Assembly (NCBI GenBank): GCA_020445565.1
Contig: JAGRGI010000064.1
Location: 1 to 64,000, forward strand
Reading direction: 5' to 3'
DNA from: Chromatiales bacterium
Lineage (GTDB): Bacteria; Pseudomonadota; Gammaproteobacteria; JAGRCI01
Length of the DNA stretch: 64,000 nucleotides
The notes under the pieces are model-generated. The model did no database searches. It had not been told where the DNA came from and saw only the letters and a list, made by a program, of their open reading frames with translations. Of the stretch, positions 6,492-28,475 are shown one piece after another. The position numbers and the translations under genes were made by a program. Every line of letters begins with the position of its first letter. Position 1 is the stretch's first letter.

Positions 6492-9226
6492 CTACCGATA
6501 CACAATCCCTGGACGCCGTGTTCGACGTGACCATGCCGCCGAGCCCCTATCCCGGCTTGCGGCCCTTTGAAAAGGAAGAATGGCCGATCTACTTCGGTCG
6601 CGAGACCATGATCGACGGCGTCATCGAGCGCCTCATCGAAAACCACCTGTTGGTTCTGCATGGCGATTCCGGTTGCGGCAAGAGTTCCCTGATTCGCGCC
6701 GGTGTACTCTCGCGCCTGGAACAGGAAAGCGCGCGCGGCGGCATCACTTGGCGCACGGCCACGACCCTGCCCCGCGACAACCCGCTGCACAATCTGGCCG
6801 CGGCGCTGGCCAGCCTGAGCCCGTCCCAATCGGAGATACAGCTTCGCCGCATGCTCAATTTCGGCCGGTCTGCCGCAACCGAGGTTGCCCGTTTGTTGCG
6901 CCGCGACGAAACCGACCAGGTATGCATTCTGATCGATCAATTCGAGGAGTTGTTCGCCTTCGCCCGACGCCATGGAAGGGAAGAGGCACAGCTTTATGCC
7001 CAGTTCCTGGTGGGTGTGTTGGAGCACCAGCCACCCGGCCTGTTCGTGGCCGTCACCATGCGATCCGAGTATCTGGGCGTATGTTCCCAGTACAACGGCC
7101 TGGCAGAGGCCGTGAACCGCTCCCAGTACCTGCTTCCCCACATGATTCATGCCGATCTCCTGCGGGCGATACGGGAGCCGGCCAACCTCTACAACGGCGA
7201 AGTGAGCCTGGATCTGGCCACTCGTCTGATTGCCGACGGCGGCGGAGGACAGGACGAACTGCCCCTGATCCAGCACGGCCTGATGCGCCTCCACCAGCTC
7301 GCCTCGGAGCGAACCGCCGCAGGGCAGCCGTGGCGACTGGATCTGACGGACTACCTTCAGGGGCCGCGTCTGGCCGGCCTGCTTCGCGATCACGCCGATG
7401 CGGTGGCCGGCACGCTGGAGCACAAGATCCCACGGTCGGCAACGATCATCGAACAGGTTTTCCGTGCCCTGACCGACATCAACACCGACGGTCAGGCGAT
7501 TCGCAGGCCACGCACCTTCGGCCAGCTACGCAAGGTTACCGACACGGACACCGGGGAACTCCAACAGATCCTGCACGCCTTTTGTGAGGAAGGCGTTTCC
7601 TTCCTCAAGCCATACGGCGATGCCGACCTCGGCAACCATGACCTGATCGACATCAGCCACGAGGCCCTGATCCGCTGTTGGCCTCGCATTTCAGACCCCA
7701 AGGAAGGCTGGCTGGTGGAAGAATTCCACGATGGCCTCATCTGGCGTTCACTGTTGGTTCAGGCACAGAGCTTCGAGGCAGACCCGCACAATCTGCTTTC
7801 CCCAACCACCACCGAGGAACGGGTACTCTGGCTCAAACAACGCAACGCCGCTTGGTCGAAGCGTTACGGCGGTGGCTGGGAACGGGTCCAGCGGCTCATC
7901 GAGGCCAGCGAAGCGGCGGCGATCGAGATCAAGCGAATCGAAAAGGAACGCCTGCTGGCTGACCAGCATGCGATGAACAAGTCGATGGAATTGCGTGCGA
8001 CCAAGGCCCTGGCGAAGGCCGAAAAGGCCAAACGCAAGCGTACCCTCTGGGGACTGATCACTGTCGGTGTGCTGGCGACCATCACATCCGTGGCTGGGTT
8101 GATCGCCTGGGAACAGGCGCAGCTCGCCAAAGAAAAGGCAGAGGCTGCCGAGAAAGCCCGCCAAATGGCCGAATCGGCCCTGCAAAGCCTGAAAGAGGAA
8201 ACCGCCCGCACTGCCGCCGCGCAGGTTCAGGCCGAAAAGGCCCAGGACTGGGCCGCCAAAACCCTGGCTATCAGTTACAACGACCGCACCCGCAGCGACA
8301 ACCTCTCCACGGCGGAGTTGCTGGACCGCCTGAAGTCCACGGAAGCCCCCTACGGTGTGGCCATCATTACCCAATCCATCGCCAGCCTCAAGCAACGACT
8401 GACTCAGGAACAATCGACCCAGATGTTCCAACACCTGCTGGGAGCTGTTCTGGCCACGGACGATTCCGGCGCGTCCCGTTCCCTGAATCAGGCCATACTC
8501 TCCATCTCCCCCCAATTGGATCTCGACCTGTCACTCAATGACGCCCTTTTGGAGCAACTGGTCGATGAGCTGAGACAGGACAGGACTCGTTACCACACCT
8601 CCGGCATTGCCACCTTGATGGCAATGCTGTCCCAGGGACCACTGCCCGCCAACACAGCGGATAAGGCAATACAGGAGCTGATCACCACCCTTGCGCGCCT
8701 CAACGATCGAGACCGGCTGACGGCGCTGAATCGGGCCATCGACGACTTGTCGACCCATATCAGCACGGATCAGGCACGGGCCGACTTTCAGGCTCTGCGC
8801 CTGGCCATGGCGGAACTGAGGGACGAGACGCTGGCGCAATTGCTGTCTTCCTCGGCGCGTAGCCTGTCGAAGCACGGCAAGCTTCCCTCCCCCCGCGTTT
8901 TCACGCATATCGCCGATGCCTCGCAACGCGTGCCCGCCAAGGCCCTCACCCAGGGACTGGCGGACAACCGGATCTACGGCGACCCGGTGATGGTGCCCGG
9001 TATCGAACTGAAGAGCGACTATTCCTCCGCCAGCGCGTTGCGTTGCTTCAGGGAATGGGAATGTAAGACCGATGCCCCGGCACTTCTCAAGCTTATCAAC
9101 AGCAAGCTGGATTCCCCGGTGGTGCGATTGGAGGATCTGAGCAGGCGATACGCTCAGTCCAATATCGATCCGCGTCACTTTGAGTTATGGTTCGGCCCCC
9201 AGGAGATTCGTCTGAAAAGCCAATAG
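6488..9226 (+). CDS. nSTAND1-type NTPase with single transmembrane segment and unassigned C-terminal sensor
   Basis: The 912-residue protein starts at the ATG overlapping the TIR stop codon. After the signature [20 protein letters not shown] it has Walker [10 protein letters not shown] (K65), Walker [11 protein letters not shown] (about 145-154) and the winged-helix signature [14 protein letters not shown] (about 388-401), all characteristic of the nSTAND1 family. A basic, coiled-coil stretch (475-519) precedes one transmembrane helix (about 521-541: [21 protein letters not shown]), followed by another Ala/Glu/Lys coiled coil. The last ~320 residues are helical and lack the WD40 repeats usually found in nSTAND1 proteins, so the sensor region is unknown. 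STAND ATPases switch to oligomers upon ligand binding and activate effectors; here the obvious effector is the coupled TIR protein. Membrane placement suggests sensing at the envelope. Confidence 0.8.
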   Translation: MTTDTQSLDAVFDVTMPPSPYPGLRPFEKEEWPIYFGRETMIDGVIERLIENHLLVLHGDSGCGKSSLIRAGVLSRLEQESARGGITWRTATTLPRDNPLHNLAAALASLSPSQSEIQLRRMLNFGRSAATEVARLLRRDETDQVCILIDQFEELFAFARRHGREEAQLYAQFLVGVLEHQPPGLFVAVTMRSEYLGVCSQYNGLAEAVNRSQYLLPHMIHADLLRAIREPANLYNGEVSLDLATRLIADGGGGQDELPLIQHGLMRLHQLASERTAAGQPWRLDLTDYLQGPRLAGLLRDHADAVAGTLEHKIPRSATIIEQVFRALTDINTDGQAIRRPRTFGQLRKVTDTDTGELQQILHAFCEEGVSFLKPYGDADLGNHDLIDISHEALIRCWPRISDPKEGWLVEEFHDGLIWRSLLVQAQSFEADPHNLLSPTTTEERVLWLKQRNAAWSKRYGGGWERVQRLIEASEAAAIEIKRIEKERLLADQHAMNKSMELRATKALAKAEKAKRKRTLWGLITVGVLATITSVAGLIAWEQAQLAKEKAEAAEKARQMAESALQSLKEETARTAAAQVQAEKAQDWAAKTLAISYNDRTRSDNLSTAELLDRLKSTEAPYGVAIITQSIASLKQRLTQEQSTQMFQHLLGAVLATDDSGASRSLNQAILSISPQLDLDLSLNDALLEQLVDELRQDRTRYHTSGIATLMAMLSQGPLPANTADKAIQELITTLARLNDRDRLTALNRAIDDLSTHISTDQARADFQALRLAMAELRDETLAQLLSSSARSLSKHGKLPSPRVFTHIADASQRVPAKALTQGLADNRIYGDPVMVPGIELKSDYSSASALRCFREWECKTDAPALLKLINSKLDSPVVRLEDLSRRYAQSNIDPRHFELWFGPQEIRLKSQ

Positions 9227-9293
9227 GCGAGAACAACGTGTTTCTCCGGTCTGCGGTATACTTGGCGTCCGCTCAGTCAGCCGAACCCACATC

Positions 9294-9683
9294 ATGCCCA
9301 GCCAGCCGTCAAAAGATCTGGAAACCTTTGCCAATCCTCAGCCGGAACGCGATTACACGATTCGTATTCGCGTACCGGAATTCACCTGTCTCTGCCCTAA
9401 GACAGGCCAGCCGGATTTCGCCGAACTCACCCTGGAATACGTGCCCGAAGCCCTCTGCGTCGAACTCAAATCGCTGAAACTCTATGTCTGGTCCTATCGG
9501 GACCAGGGGGCGTTCCACGAAGCGGTCACCAACCAGATGCTTGCCGATCTGGTCTCTGCCATCGAACCACGCTTCATGCGTTTGACCGCGGAATTCAACG
9601 TCCGTGGCGGTATCTATACGACGGTGGTCGCCGAACACCGTGCCGCCACGTGGCAGGCACCCCAGCCGGTGCACCTGCCCTGA
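9294..9683 (+). CDS. queF: NADPH-dependent 7-cyano-7-deazaguanine reductase QueF (short type)
   Basis: This 129-residue unimodular QueF reduces preQ0 to preQ1 in queuosine tRNA modification. Its catalytic cysteine is in [15 protein letters not shown], followed by the FHEAVTN motif (with the conserved glutamate) that binds substrate. The length matches the Bacillus-type short form rather than the ~280-residue bimodular E. coli enzyme. Neighbouring queuosine genes (queC, queD, queE) are absent from the window. A TATACT at 9257-9262 could be its -10 element. The following kinase begins 7 bases after the stop, suggesting co-transcription. Confidence 0.93.
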   Translation: MPSQPSKDLETFANPQPERDYTIRIRVPEFTCLCPKTGQPDFAELTLEYVPEALCVELKSLKLYVWSYRDQGAFHEAVTNQMLADLVSAIEPRFMRLTAEFNVRGGIYTTVVAEHRAATWQAPQPVHLP

Positions 9684-9689
9684 TTCGCA

Positions 9690-10958
9690 TTGGCTCTATA
9701 CCTCGGAATAGACGTCGGCACCTCCGGCTGCCGCGGCGTGCTGATCGACGAGCAGGGGGAAGGCTGCGGCGAGTACAGAGTCGAACTCGCCTCTCCGACG
9801 GGAGAAGGACGGCAACGCGAGCAAGATCCGATGCGCTGGTGGGACGCACTGCTGAAGGTGCTTACAGCCCTGGCTCAGCCGGACCTGGGTACAATCGCCA
9901 TAGACGGCACTTCCGCCACCACTCTGTTGGTGGACCCGAATGGCGAGCCTACGACACCTGGCCTAATGTACAACGACAGCCGGGCCGAAACCGCGGCAGC
10001 ACGAATCGCGGACTTTGCCCCCTCTGACAGCCCGGCGCGGGGCGCAGGCTCCAGCCTCGCCAAGGCCCTGCACCTGCGCGCACAGGCTCCCGGACGGGTA
10101 CAACAACAATCCGATTGGCTGTCCGCAAGGCTTTGCGGCCGCTTTGGCTGGACCGACGAGAACAATGCCCTCAAGCTCGGTTATGACGTGCAGCAAAGAC
10201 AATGGCCACAATGGCTGCTGTCCTTGCTGCCGGACGCGGATTTTCTGCCCGAAGTCGTTCAACCCGGCACCCCGGTGGGTCGATTGGCTCCGCAATGGTG
10301 TCAATTGTTGGGGATCGCCGAAGCGCCTCTGATCGTAGCGGGCACTACCGACAGTACTGCCGCTTTTCTTGCCACCGGAGCCGCCGAACCGGGAGATGCG
10401 GTCACGTCCCTGGGCAGCACGCTGGTGCTCAAGGTCGTTGCCGACCGACCCATCGCCTCTGCGCGGCACGGTGTATACAGCCATCGACTGGGAGACCTCT
10501 GGCTGGCGGGCGGCGCCTCAAACGCCGGCGGTGCGGTATTGCGTCAGTACTTCGCCGACGCCGATCTGGCGCGACTGAGCAAGGGACTGAGCAAGGGACT
10601 GAACCCGTACCAGCCAAGCGGCCTGGACTACTACCCCCTGGCCCGTCCGGGCGAGCGATTTCCCATAGCCGATCCTGACCTGGCGCCAAGGCTGACACCG
10701 AGGCCCGCCAACCAAGCACGTTTTCTGCAGGGTATGTTGGAGGGATTGACTCGGATCGAAGCCCAGGGTTATCGCCTGCTCCAAGAGCTGGGCGCACCGT
10801 GGCCCAAGCGCGTCTTCAGTGTGGGTGGCGGAGCCACCAATCCCGTCTGGACTGCCATGCGGGCCGCTGCCCTCGGCGTACCGCTGAACCAGCCCCGCTA
10901 TAGCGAAGCGGCCTATGGGGCTGCCCTACTCGCCCGTCAGGGCGCATTAAAAGGATGA
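9690..10958 (+). CDS. FGGY-family carbohydrate kinase (D-ribulokinase-like)
   Basis: The 422-residue protein has the actin-like ATPase fold of FGGY kinases. It shows N-terminal phosphate loop LGIDVGTSGCRGVLID, IDGTSATTLLVD with the following YNDSRA substrate motif, phosphate-2 motif AGTTDSTAAFLATGA, and adenosine motif FSVGGGATNPVWTAMRA. The sequence resembles the XK1-like D-ribulose kinases of plants and cyanobacteria more than XylB or GlpK, but the sugar is not proven. No ATG is available near the N-terminus, so the TTG at 9690 (or another rare start) must be used. A 12-base in-frame tandem duplication at 10575-10598 repeats Ser-Lys-Gly-Leu. It lies just downstream of queF and 4 bases before cysZ. 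Confidence 0.85.
   Translation: MALYLGIDVGTSGCRGVLIDEQGEGCGEYRVELASPTGEGRQREQDPMRWWDALLKVLTALAQPDLGTIAIDGTSATTLLVDPNGEPTTPGLMYNDSRAETAAARIADFAPSDSPARGAGSSLAKALHLRAQAPGRVQQQSDWLSARLCGRFGWTDENNALKLGYDVQQRQWPQWLLSLLPDADFLPEVVQPGTPVGRLAPQWCQLLGIAEAPLIVAGTTDSTAAFLATGAAEPGDAVTSLGSTLVLKVVADRPIASARHGVYSHRLGDLWLAGGASNAGGAVLRQYFADADLARLSKGLSKGLNPYQPSGLDYYPLARPGERFPIADPDLAPRLTPRPANQARFLQGMLEGLTRIEAQGYRLLQELGAPWPKRVFSVGGGATNPVWTAMRAAALGVPLNQPRYSEAAYGAALLARQGALKG
10575..10598 (+). repeat. Tandem 12-base duplication inside the FGGY kinase
   Basis: CTGAGCAAGGGA occurs twice head to tail (10575-10586 and 10587-10598), in frame, duplicating Leu-Ser-Lys-Gly. It looks like a recent slippage event in a surface loop. 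Confidence 0.85.
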
Positions 10959-10962
10959 ACCG

Positions 10963-11715
10963 ATGGCCAACAATCCGTTCCGAGGTCTGGGTTACGTTTT
11001 CAAGGGCTTTTCGTTGATCACCCGGCCGGGCCTGCGACGCTTCGTTTTAGTCCCCCTGCTCATCAATGTCCTGCTGTTCGGGATTGGCATTTGGTACGGC
11101 TCGGAATACTTTGGCGTCTACATGGACAAACTGCTTCCGGATTGGCTGGACTGGCTCAACTGGTTGCTGGTTCCGCTAGTGGGTTTTGCCCTGTTGGTGG
11201 TGGCGTTTTTCACCTTCACCATGGTTGCGAACCTGATCAGCGCCCCATTCAACAGCCTGTTGGCAGAACGGGTAGAGGTCTACCTGACGGGCAAGAACCC
11301 CGGCGAGGAACTGGACCAGAGCTGGAAAAAGGTACTCAAGGACATCGTCCCCACGATTCGATCAGAGTTGAAAAAACTGGGGTATTTTCTTATCTGGTCC
11401 ATTCCCATGCTCATCCTTTTCCTGGTCCCGGTGGTTCAGGTGGCAGCGCCCTTTCTCTGGCTGGCCTTCAGCGCCTGGTTCCTGGCTCTGGAATACGGCG
11501 ATTTTCCCATGGGAAACCACGCCATGCTGTTTCCACAACAGAAAAACTTCCACCGTGGCCAGCGACTTACAAGCCTGGGGTTTGGCGGCGGTCTGATGGT
11601 GATGACCTCGATTCCGATTATCAACTTTCTGGCCGTGCCGGTAGGGGTCTGCGGAGCGACCGCCATGTGGGCCGGAGGCAAGGAACATTTCGAGACACGA
11701 AAGAAAAGCAAGTAG
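10963..11715 (+). CDS. cysZ: CysZ sulfate permease
   Basis: The 250-residue inner-membrane protein begins NPFRGLGYVFKGFSLITRPG, the conserved CysZ N-terminus, and has hydrophobic segments at about 24-44, 66-90, 140-175 and 200-225. The conserved FNSLLAERVE motif after the second membrane segment and the EYGDFPMGNH motif are also CysZ hallmarks. CysZ imports sulfate for cysteine synthesis. Start ATG 10963 lies 4 bases after the kinase stop; AAAAGGATGAACCG upstream supplies a ribosome binding site. No cys genes are nearby. Confidence 0.93.
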   Translation: MANNPFRGLGYVFKGFSLITRPGLRRFVLVPLLINVLLFGIGIWYGSEYFGVYMDKLLPDWLDWLNWLLVPLVGFALLVVAFFTFTMVANLISAPFNSLLAERVEVYLTGKNPGEELDQSWKKVLKDIVPTIRSELKKLGYFLIWSIPMLILFLVPVVQVAAPFLWLAFSAWFLALEYGDFPMGNHAMLFPQQKNFHRGQRLTSLGFGGGLMVMTSIPIINFLAVPVGVCGATAMWAGGKEHFETRKKSK

Positions 11716-11995
11716 CCAATAGCCATTGCCGGTTCGGATTGAGGCTGGCAGGAATACCCTTCCCCAAGGTAGCGCCTAGAACCAAGTCGTCCGGCAGAGA
11801 CGACCGGGACCCCGGAGCCAGAAAGGCTCCTTGTGGCAGATTGGGTACTGGATGCGGGGTTGATGCGCACCCCGGCATTCACCTCCCTGTGACTGGATTC
11901 CGCCAATCCCTGGCGGAATGACGCCCTATTCCACCCACGCCATGCCTGGACCGGTTGGACGCCTGTCGCCATCCGTTGCCCCGTCCAATAGCGCG
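11716..11995. other. Intergenic region between convergent cysZ and the MauG-like gene
   Basis: These 280 bases hold no convincing gene. Near the right end is a hairpin-forming element (11898-11918), listed separately. A second GC-rich stretch around 11800-11880 has only short imperfect inverted repeats. Confidence 0.6.
11898..11918. repeat. REP-like hairpin in convergent intergenic region
   Basis: TTCCGCCA (11898-11905) pairs perfectly with TGGCGGAA (11911-11918) around ATCCC. The context CTGGATTCCGCC...GGCGGAATGACG is like a common proteobacterial dispersed intergenic palindrome (GGATTCC...GGAATGACG). It could also serve as a bidirectional terminator. Copy number in the genome is unknown. 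Confidence 0.5.
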
Positions 11996-13513
11996 CTACA
12001 AGGCATTGCCGGCCTGATCGATGGCGAACACACTCAAGCCGTCCGGGTCGACTTCGTCAGTGGCGGGAATCCAGGGTGTCAGACAGGCTCTGTCGGTAAC
12101 GCAGGGATCGGTGAGTGTGTGGAGGAACTCGACCAGATCCGCCACCTCACCGTCGCTGAGGTCGACATCCTGGATGGCGGGCTGACCGGCAGCACGTCGT
12201 GCAAGCAACACGTCCAGTGCCTTCTGCGTATTGGTCACGGCATTCATCGTCTGCGTTCCCAAGGGCAGCAGACCGTAGTCGTAAGATGCTACCGCGGCGG
12301 CAGGATTGAGGTGATGGCGCACGATGCCTTCCAAGGTGTCGTATGCGCCGTCATGACCCCAAGGCCCGGTGACGGCGACATTCAGTAGCGTGGGCGTGCG
12401 AAAGGCATACCGGTCGGCATCGTCTCCGGTCTCTCGCGCCCGACCGAAATCGTCATCTGCGCTGTCGCCATTGCCCTTACCGCGACCAAACTGCGGAATG
12501 GCGAGCACATGAAAGCCCTCATCGGTGAAGAAATCGCCTTGGTGACAGGCGGCGCAACCGGCTCCGCCCTCGGAGACGTCGTTGAGGAACAGCAAGGCAC
12601 CGCGCTTTGCAGAATCGCCGATGGCTCCATCATCCCCTTCAACGAATGCCTTCCAAGGCGTATCGACGAACACCTGGGAGCGTTCGTATTCACCGATGGC
12701 AAGCACGATATTGTCGAAGGTGATCAGGGTTTGTGCGTCATCCCCACTGTTGAACGCAGTCTGAAACTGGCTCAGCCAGAAGTTGCGCGCGAGTTCGGTG
12801 GCGGCCTCGCCATAACCACCGACACGTTGCTGGAGATGGTCGCGCACTGCCGCATTGTTGTTCCCCGCTTCGAACAGAAAACCGCGCATTTCCTCTGCCG
12901 ATGTCACGGGAAAACGGGACTGGCTGACAGCCAGATTGGGACCGGCGTCAGGATCGGCGATACCGAAGGCACTATCAGGCGTGCGTATGCCTTGACCGTC
13001 GCCGCCATTGGCTCCAGCGCTCTTGCCAAGGCTCTCTACCCGGCCATCCCAGAACAGGACCGAATCCCACAGAGCAATGTTGAAGGTGCTCGGGGCGTTG
13101 CGGGGTACGGTAGGACCTCCGTCGTAATGCGTCGCCAGAGTGGAATGATTGCGGCCCGGCCCCAGGAGGTCCGGCAGATCCGCACCCACACCGACGGGCA
13201 GCGCAAGATCGTCTCCGCCGCCAAGGACCGGATGGTGGCAAGTAACACAGGCCGAGTCGCCATCGCCTCCCAGTGCCTTGGTATAGAACAGCAGCTTGCC
13301 CAATTGCGGCAGTGGGTCGGCAATTGACGGCAGGGTTCGTCCGGTGCTGGGGTCTCCGGTAAGGCTGGTAGCGCTCAGCTTGCTGCGAAGTTCCGCATTG
13401 ACCTGATCGTCCGAGGAATCACCACCATTGCTACAAGCCGCCAGTGATACTGCGGCTGCCGCCAGGACCACGGCGCGCGCGATACCCGAACAAGGAAAAG
13501 AAAACCCAGACAT
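11996..13513 (-). CDS. Di-heme cytochrome c peroxidase/MauG-family lipoprotein
   Basis: The 505-residue precursor starts at ATG 13513 with GGAGG 7 bases upstream. It has a lipoprotein signal ending in the lipobox SLAAC (C27), so it is probably anchored to an envelope membrane. Two c-type heme motifs are visible, CVTCHH and CAACHQ, together with typical family motifs (KLLFYTKAL, NAPSTFNIALW, FWDGRVESLG, FRTPTLLNVAVTGPWGHDG). Members either reduce peroxide or, like MauG/MbnH, oxidise residues of partner proteins. The unusually long C-terminus (about 430-505) has two extra cysteines. It is the last gene of a leftward cluster of secreted proteins, 108 bases after the DsbA-like gene. Substrate unknown. 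Confidence 0.85.
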   Translation of the reverse strand: MSGFSFPCSGIARAVVLAAAAVSLAACSNGGDSSDDQVNAELRSKLSATSLTGDPSTGRTLPSIADPLPQLGKLLFYTKALGGDGDSACVTCHHPVLGGGDDLALPVGVGADLPDLLGPGRNHSTLATHYDGGPTVPRNAPSTFNIALWDSVLFWDGRVESLGKSAGANGGDGQGIRTPDSAFGIADPDAGPNLAVSQSRFPVTSAEEMRGFLFEAGNNNAAVRDHLQQRVGGYGEAATELARNFWLSQFQTAFNSGDDAQTLITFDNIVLAIGEYERSQVFVDTPWKAFVEGDDGAIGDSAKRGALLFLNDVSEGGAGCAACHQGDFFTDEGFHVLAIPQFGRGKGNGDSADDDFGRARETGDDADRYAFRTPTLLNVAVTGPWGHDGAYDTLEGIVRHHLNPAAAVASYDYGLLPLGTQTMNAVTNTQKALDVLLARRAAGQPAIQDVDLSDGEVADLVEFLHTLTDPCVTDRACLTPWIPATDEVDPDGLSVFAIDQAGNAL

Positions 13514-13621
13514 GAAAAAACCTCCGGAAACTACTGCAATTACCAGTCGATCAAAAAATGCAAGGCGCACAAACCTATCGCCACAGCCCCAAGGGTTGCG
13601 TGGATGGAAAGCCAGAACGCC

Positions 13622-14410
13622 TTAGAAGTAGGAGTCTACGATCTTCGCAAAAGCAGGATACGCCTGTGCGCCGGAAATTCGCGTGGCTTGCGTCACCTTT
13701 CCGTCAACCAGTCGGCCAACAAAGAATGTGGGGGTGCCTCTGACGCCCATTTCCTTGCCGGAGGCGATTCGTTTTTCGAGTAGTTTCGCTGCGTTTTCGC
13801 TGCCCAGGCAGGCTTGGAACGCGTCCATATTCAAACCGGCATCCCCCGCCAGCTTTTCGATAGTTTCCCGGTTCAAGCCTTTTTGATTGGCCATCAGGCC
13901 GTCGTGCATCACTTGATAGGCCGATTGCCTCTCTGCACAGATCGCCGCCAACGAGGCGTCCCGTGCGAATTTGTGAAACCCCAGGGGAAAGTCGCGCACG
14001 ATGTAGCGGGCCTTGCCCGTATCCAGATAGTTCTTTTTGATCAGTGGGTAAGTCTGACGTTGGTGGCGGGCACAAAACGGACATTGGTAATCGGAGTATT
14101 CGATGATCACCACCTTGGCCTCCGCGTCTCCGACACCGTGGTCATCGACATGCAGATCCAGGGTATAGCGCTGCAACACATTGGCCTTGGCAGAAGCGGG
14201 TTTGCTGTCTTCCAGGCGCAGGCGTTGAACTTCGCTCTTGAGCTGGCGAACCTCCTCACGCAGTGCCCGAACGTCGCTGGACAGGGACCGAAGCATGTTG
14301 ACGAGGGCCGTCTCGTCCGCTTCCGCAGACAATGGGCCCAGGACGGCCAACAACATAAAACAGAAAACCACCCCGCCCAACGCGGGTTTGGGGATCAGCC
14401 ACAACTTCAT
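13622..14410 (-). CDS. DsbA-family thiol:disulfide oxidoreductase with coiled-coil N-terminus
   Basis: The 262-residue precursor has a hydrophobic signal (LGGVVFCFMLLAVLGPLSAEA), a coiled coil (SSDVRALREEVRQLKSEVQR) and a thioredoxin/DsbA-like domain. The active site is YSDYQCPFCARHQ (CPFC) and the cis-Pro loop is GVRGTPTFFVG. The coiled coil may make it dimeric, as in DsbC/DsbG-like or BdbD-like enzymes. Periplasmic oxidation or isomerisation of disulfides is the expected role. The start codon lies 3 bases after the stop of the gene at 14414-14959, so they share an operon. The Cys-rich secreted protein at 29651-33388 is a possible client. Confidence 0.87.
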   Translation of the reverse strand: MKLWLIPKPALGGVVFCFMLLAVLGPLSAEADETALVNMLRSLSSDVRALREEVRQLKSEVQRLRLEDSKPASAKANVLQRYTLDLHVDDHGVGDAEAKVVIIEYSDYQCPFCARHQRQTYPLIKKNYLDTGKARYIVRDFPLGFHKFARDASLAAICAERQSAYQVMHDGLMANQKGLNRETIEKLAGDAGLNMDAFQACLGSENAAKLLEKRIASGKEMGVRGTPTFFVGRLVDGKVTQATRISGAQAYPAFAKIVDSYF

Positions 14411-14413
14411 TGC

Positions 14414-14959
14414 TTATAGCCCTGCGTCGATCTGCACGGAGACGGGTTGGAAGCACCAGTGGCCGTTTGCGAAGGTGGCGGGCAGATCGGTCGTCAGACC
14501 GCTTTCCCATTCGATACCGACGATGCCCTGGGCCTGAATGACAATCGGCGCGTCGGACGCAGAGCTGAGCATCTCCTGTCCGCTGTTCAAACCCTGGACG
14601 CGGCTGAGATCGAGGTGAAGGACGGACTTTCCGCGACGCAGCCAGTCACCGAGTCGGGCTTGAATTTCATCAAGGTATTTCTCGCGGTAATTGTCCTGAA
14701 GCGGCTGCGATTGCGCATCGGCGATCAGGCGCAGGGCCTGGGCCCGCGCCAGGGCGTTGTCACGGAAGGCCGGTCCACAGGTGGCGTCGTCCATGGCCTG
14801 CCGGTCTTCCGCTTGGGCTGCTTGTAGAAGGCCTGCGGCGGCATCGAGCAAGGAATCGGTCTCGGCCGCCAGCGGGTCGGCCAATTGTGCTACCGCGTTC
14901 GCTGCCAGACAGACGCCGCCCGCCAGTATCAGGGTTTGCATCGCTTTGCGTTTGGCCAT
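14414..14959 (-). CDS. Exported protein of unknown function
   Basis: The 181-residue precursor begins MAKRKAMQTLILAGGVCLAA with a cleavable signal ending near ANAVAQ. ATG 14959 is chosen for its AGGAG site; a start 12 codons earlier is possible. The mature part is helical and contains two cysteines (ATCGPAFRDN and NGHWCFQP) that could form a disulfide, fitting its tight linkage to the DsbA-like gene. No family was recognised. It sits 108 bases downstream of the giant surface protein gene. Confidence 0.6.
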   Translation of the reverse strand: MAKRKAMQTLILAGGVCLAANAVAQLADPLAAETDSLLDAAAGLLQAAQAEDRQAMDDATCGPAFRDNALARAQALRLIADAQSQPLQDNYREKYLDEIQARLGDWLRRGKSVLHLDLSRVQGLNSGQEMLSSASDAPIVIQAQGIVGIEWESGLTTDLPATFANGHWCFQPVSVQIDAGL

Positions 14960-15067
14960 ATTCGCCAATCTCCTGTAAACCAGGTTGCTGAGCACGCTGT
15001 GACTTTGCGCCGTTCAACCCTGCCGGGGTTGTGGAGCCCTGGCAGGTTGGGGCCTGTCCGCAATAGC

Positions 15068-27751
<12,684 letters not shown>

Positions 27752-27873
27752 CGCCTTGGATCTCCCGATTCCAACCCATCCACATTCCCCGCATCGGGAA
27801 TGAGCGGCCAAGTTGGCTTTGTCGTATTCGGCAGTCGAATTGCTCCTACCGACAGGCAATTGCTCAGCCATGT

Positions 27874-28449
27874 TTAGTTATCCACATGAAGTAATCGACG
27901 AGCGGAGTCGCAGGTGTTTCGGGCCTGCACCTCATCCGTGAAGGCGCACAGGGTCCAGCATGTGCCCTGTGAGTTCCTGACGCGAAGTAGAAAATTCGGC
28001 ACGGTCTGACCGCTATCCAGAGTGAAACTCCACGGCTCCACCCTTACGGAAGCCACTTCGACTGCGGGCAGGAAACAGCGATCCTTGGCCGGCCAGCCAC
28101 GTTGAAAGGCAATGCCCTTACGCCTTACTGCATCGATGACCACTCGCGGGCGCGCAAACACGGTCTTGTACAGTCCCCACCATCCCAATATCGAGAACAA
28201 CAGGATGGCCAACTGAACATAAATCGGGTGATCGGCACGCATCCCTCGCCAGTTGGTCGCTGCCCAGTAGGTGAGATAGGGGCCCATCACCAGATACACG
28301 GCAAACAGAAACAAGGCGTCTCGGAAGCGCAAGTCGATGCGAAGACAGTCCGAAGTACTGCTGACCCTGACCCTTCCAACGGTTCCCGTGTTACCAACGT
28401 AGGGTTCGCGCTGGCAGACTCTGGCGATTCGATCACAATTCGCATCCAT
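27874..28449 (-). CDS. Small membrane protein of unknown function
   Basis: The 191-residue protein has two hydrophobic segments (ALFLFAVYLVMGPYLTYWAA and IYVQLAILLFSILGWWGLYK, about residues 45-64 and 76-95), followed by a soluble beta-rich C-terminal part (VEVASVRVEPWSFTLDSG). The topology suggests an inner-membrane PH-like or YcxB-like arrangement, but no family is certain. The start ATG 28449 is 26 bases after the preceding gene's stop. It is part of the leftward cluster that leads into the giant surface protein gene, 122 bases further on. Confidence 0.6.
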   Translation of the reverse strand: MDANCDRIARVCQREPYVGNTGTVGRVRVSSTSDCLRIDLRFRDALFLFAVYLVMGPYLTYWAATNWRGMRADHPIYVQLAILLFSILGWWGLYKTVFARPRVVIDAVRRKGIAFQRGWPAKDRCFLPAVEVASVRVEPWSFTLDSGQTVPNFLLRVRNSQGTCWTLCAFTDEVQARNTCDSARRLLHVDN

Positions 28450-28475
28450 CGAAAAACGCCTGGCATGGTCGAGAG

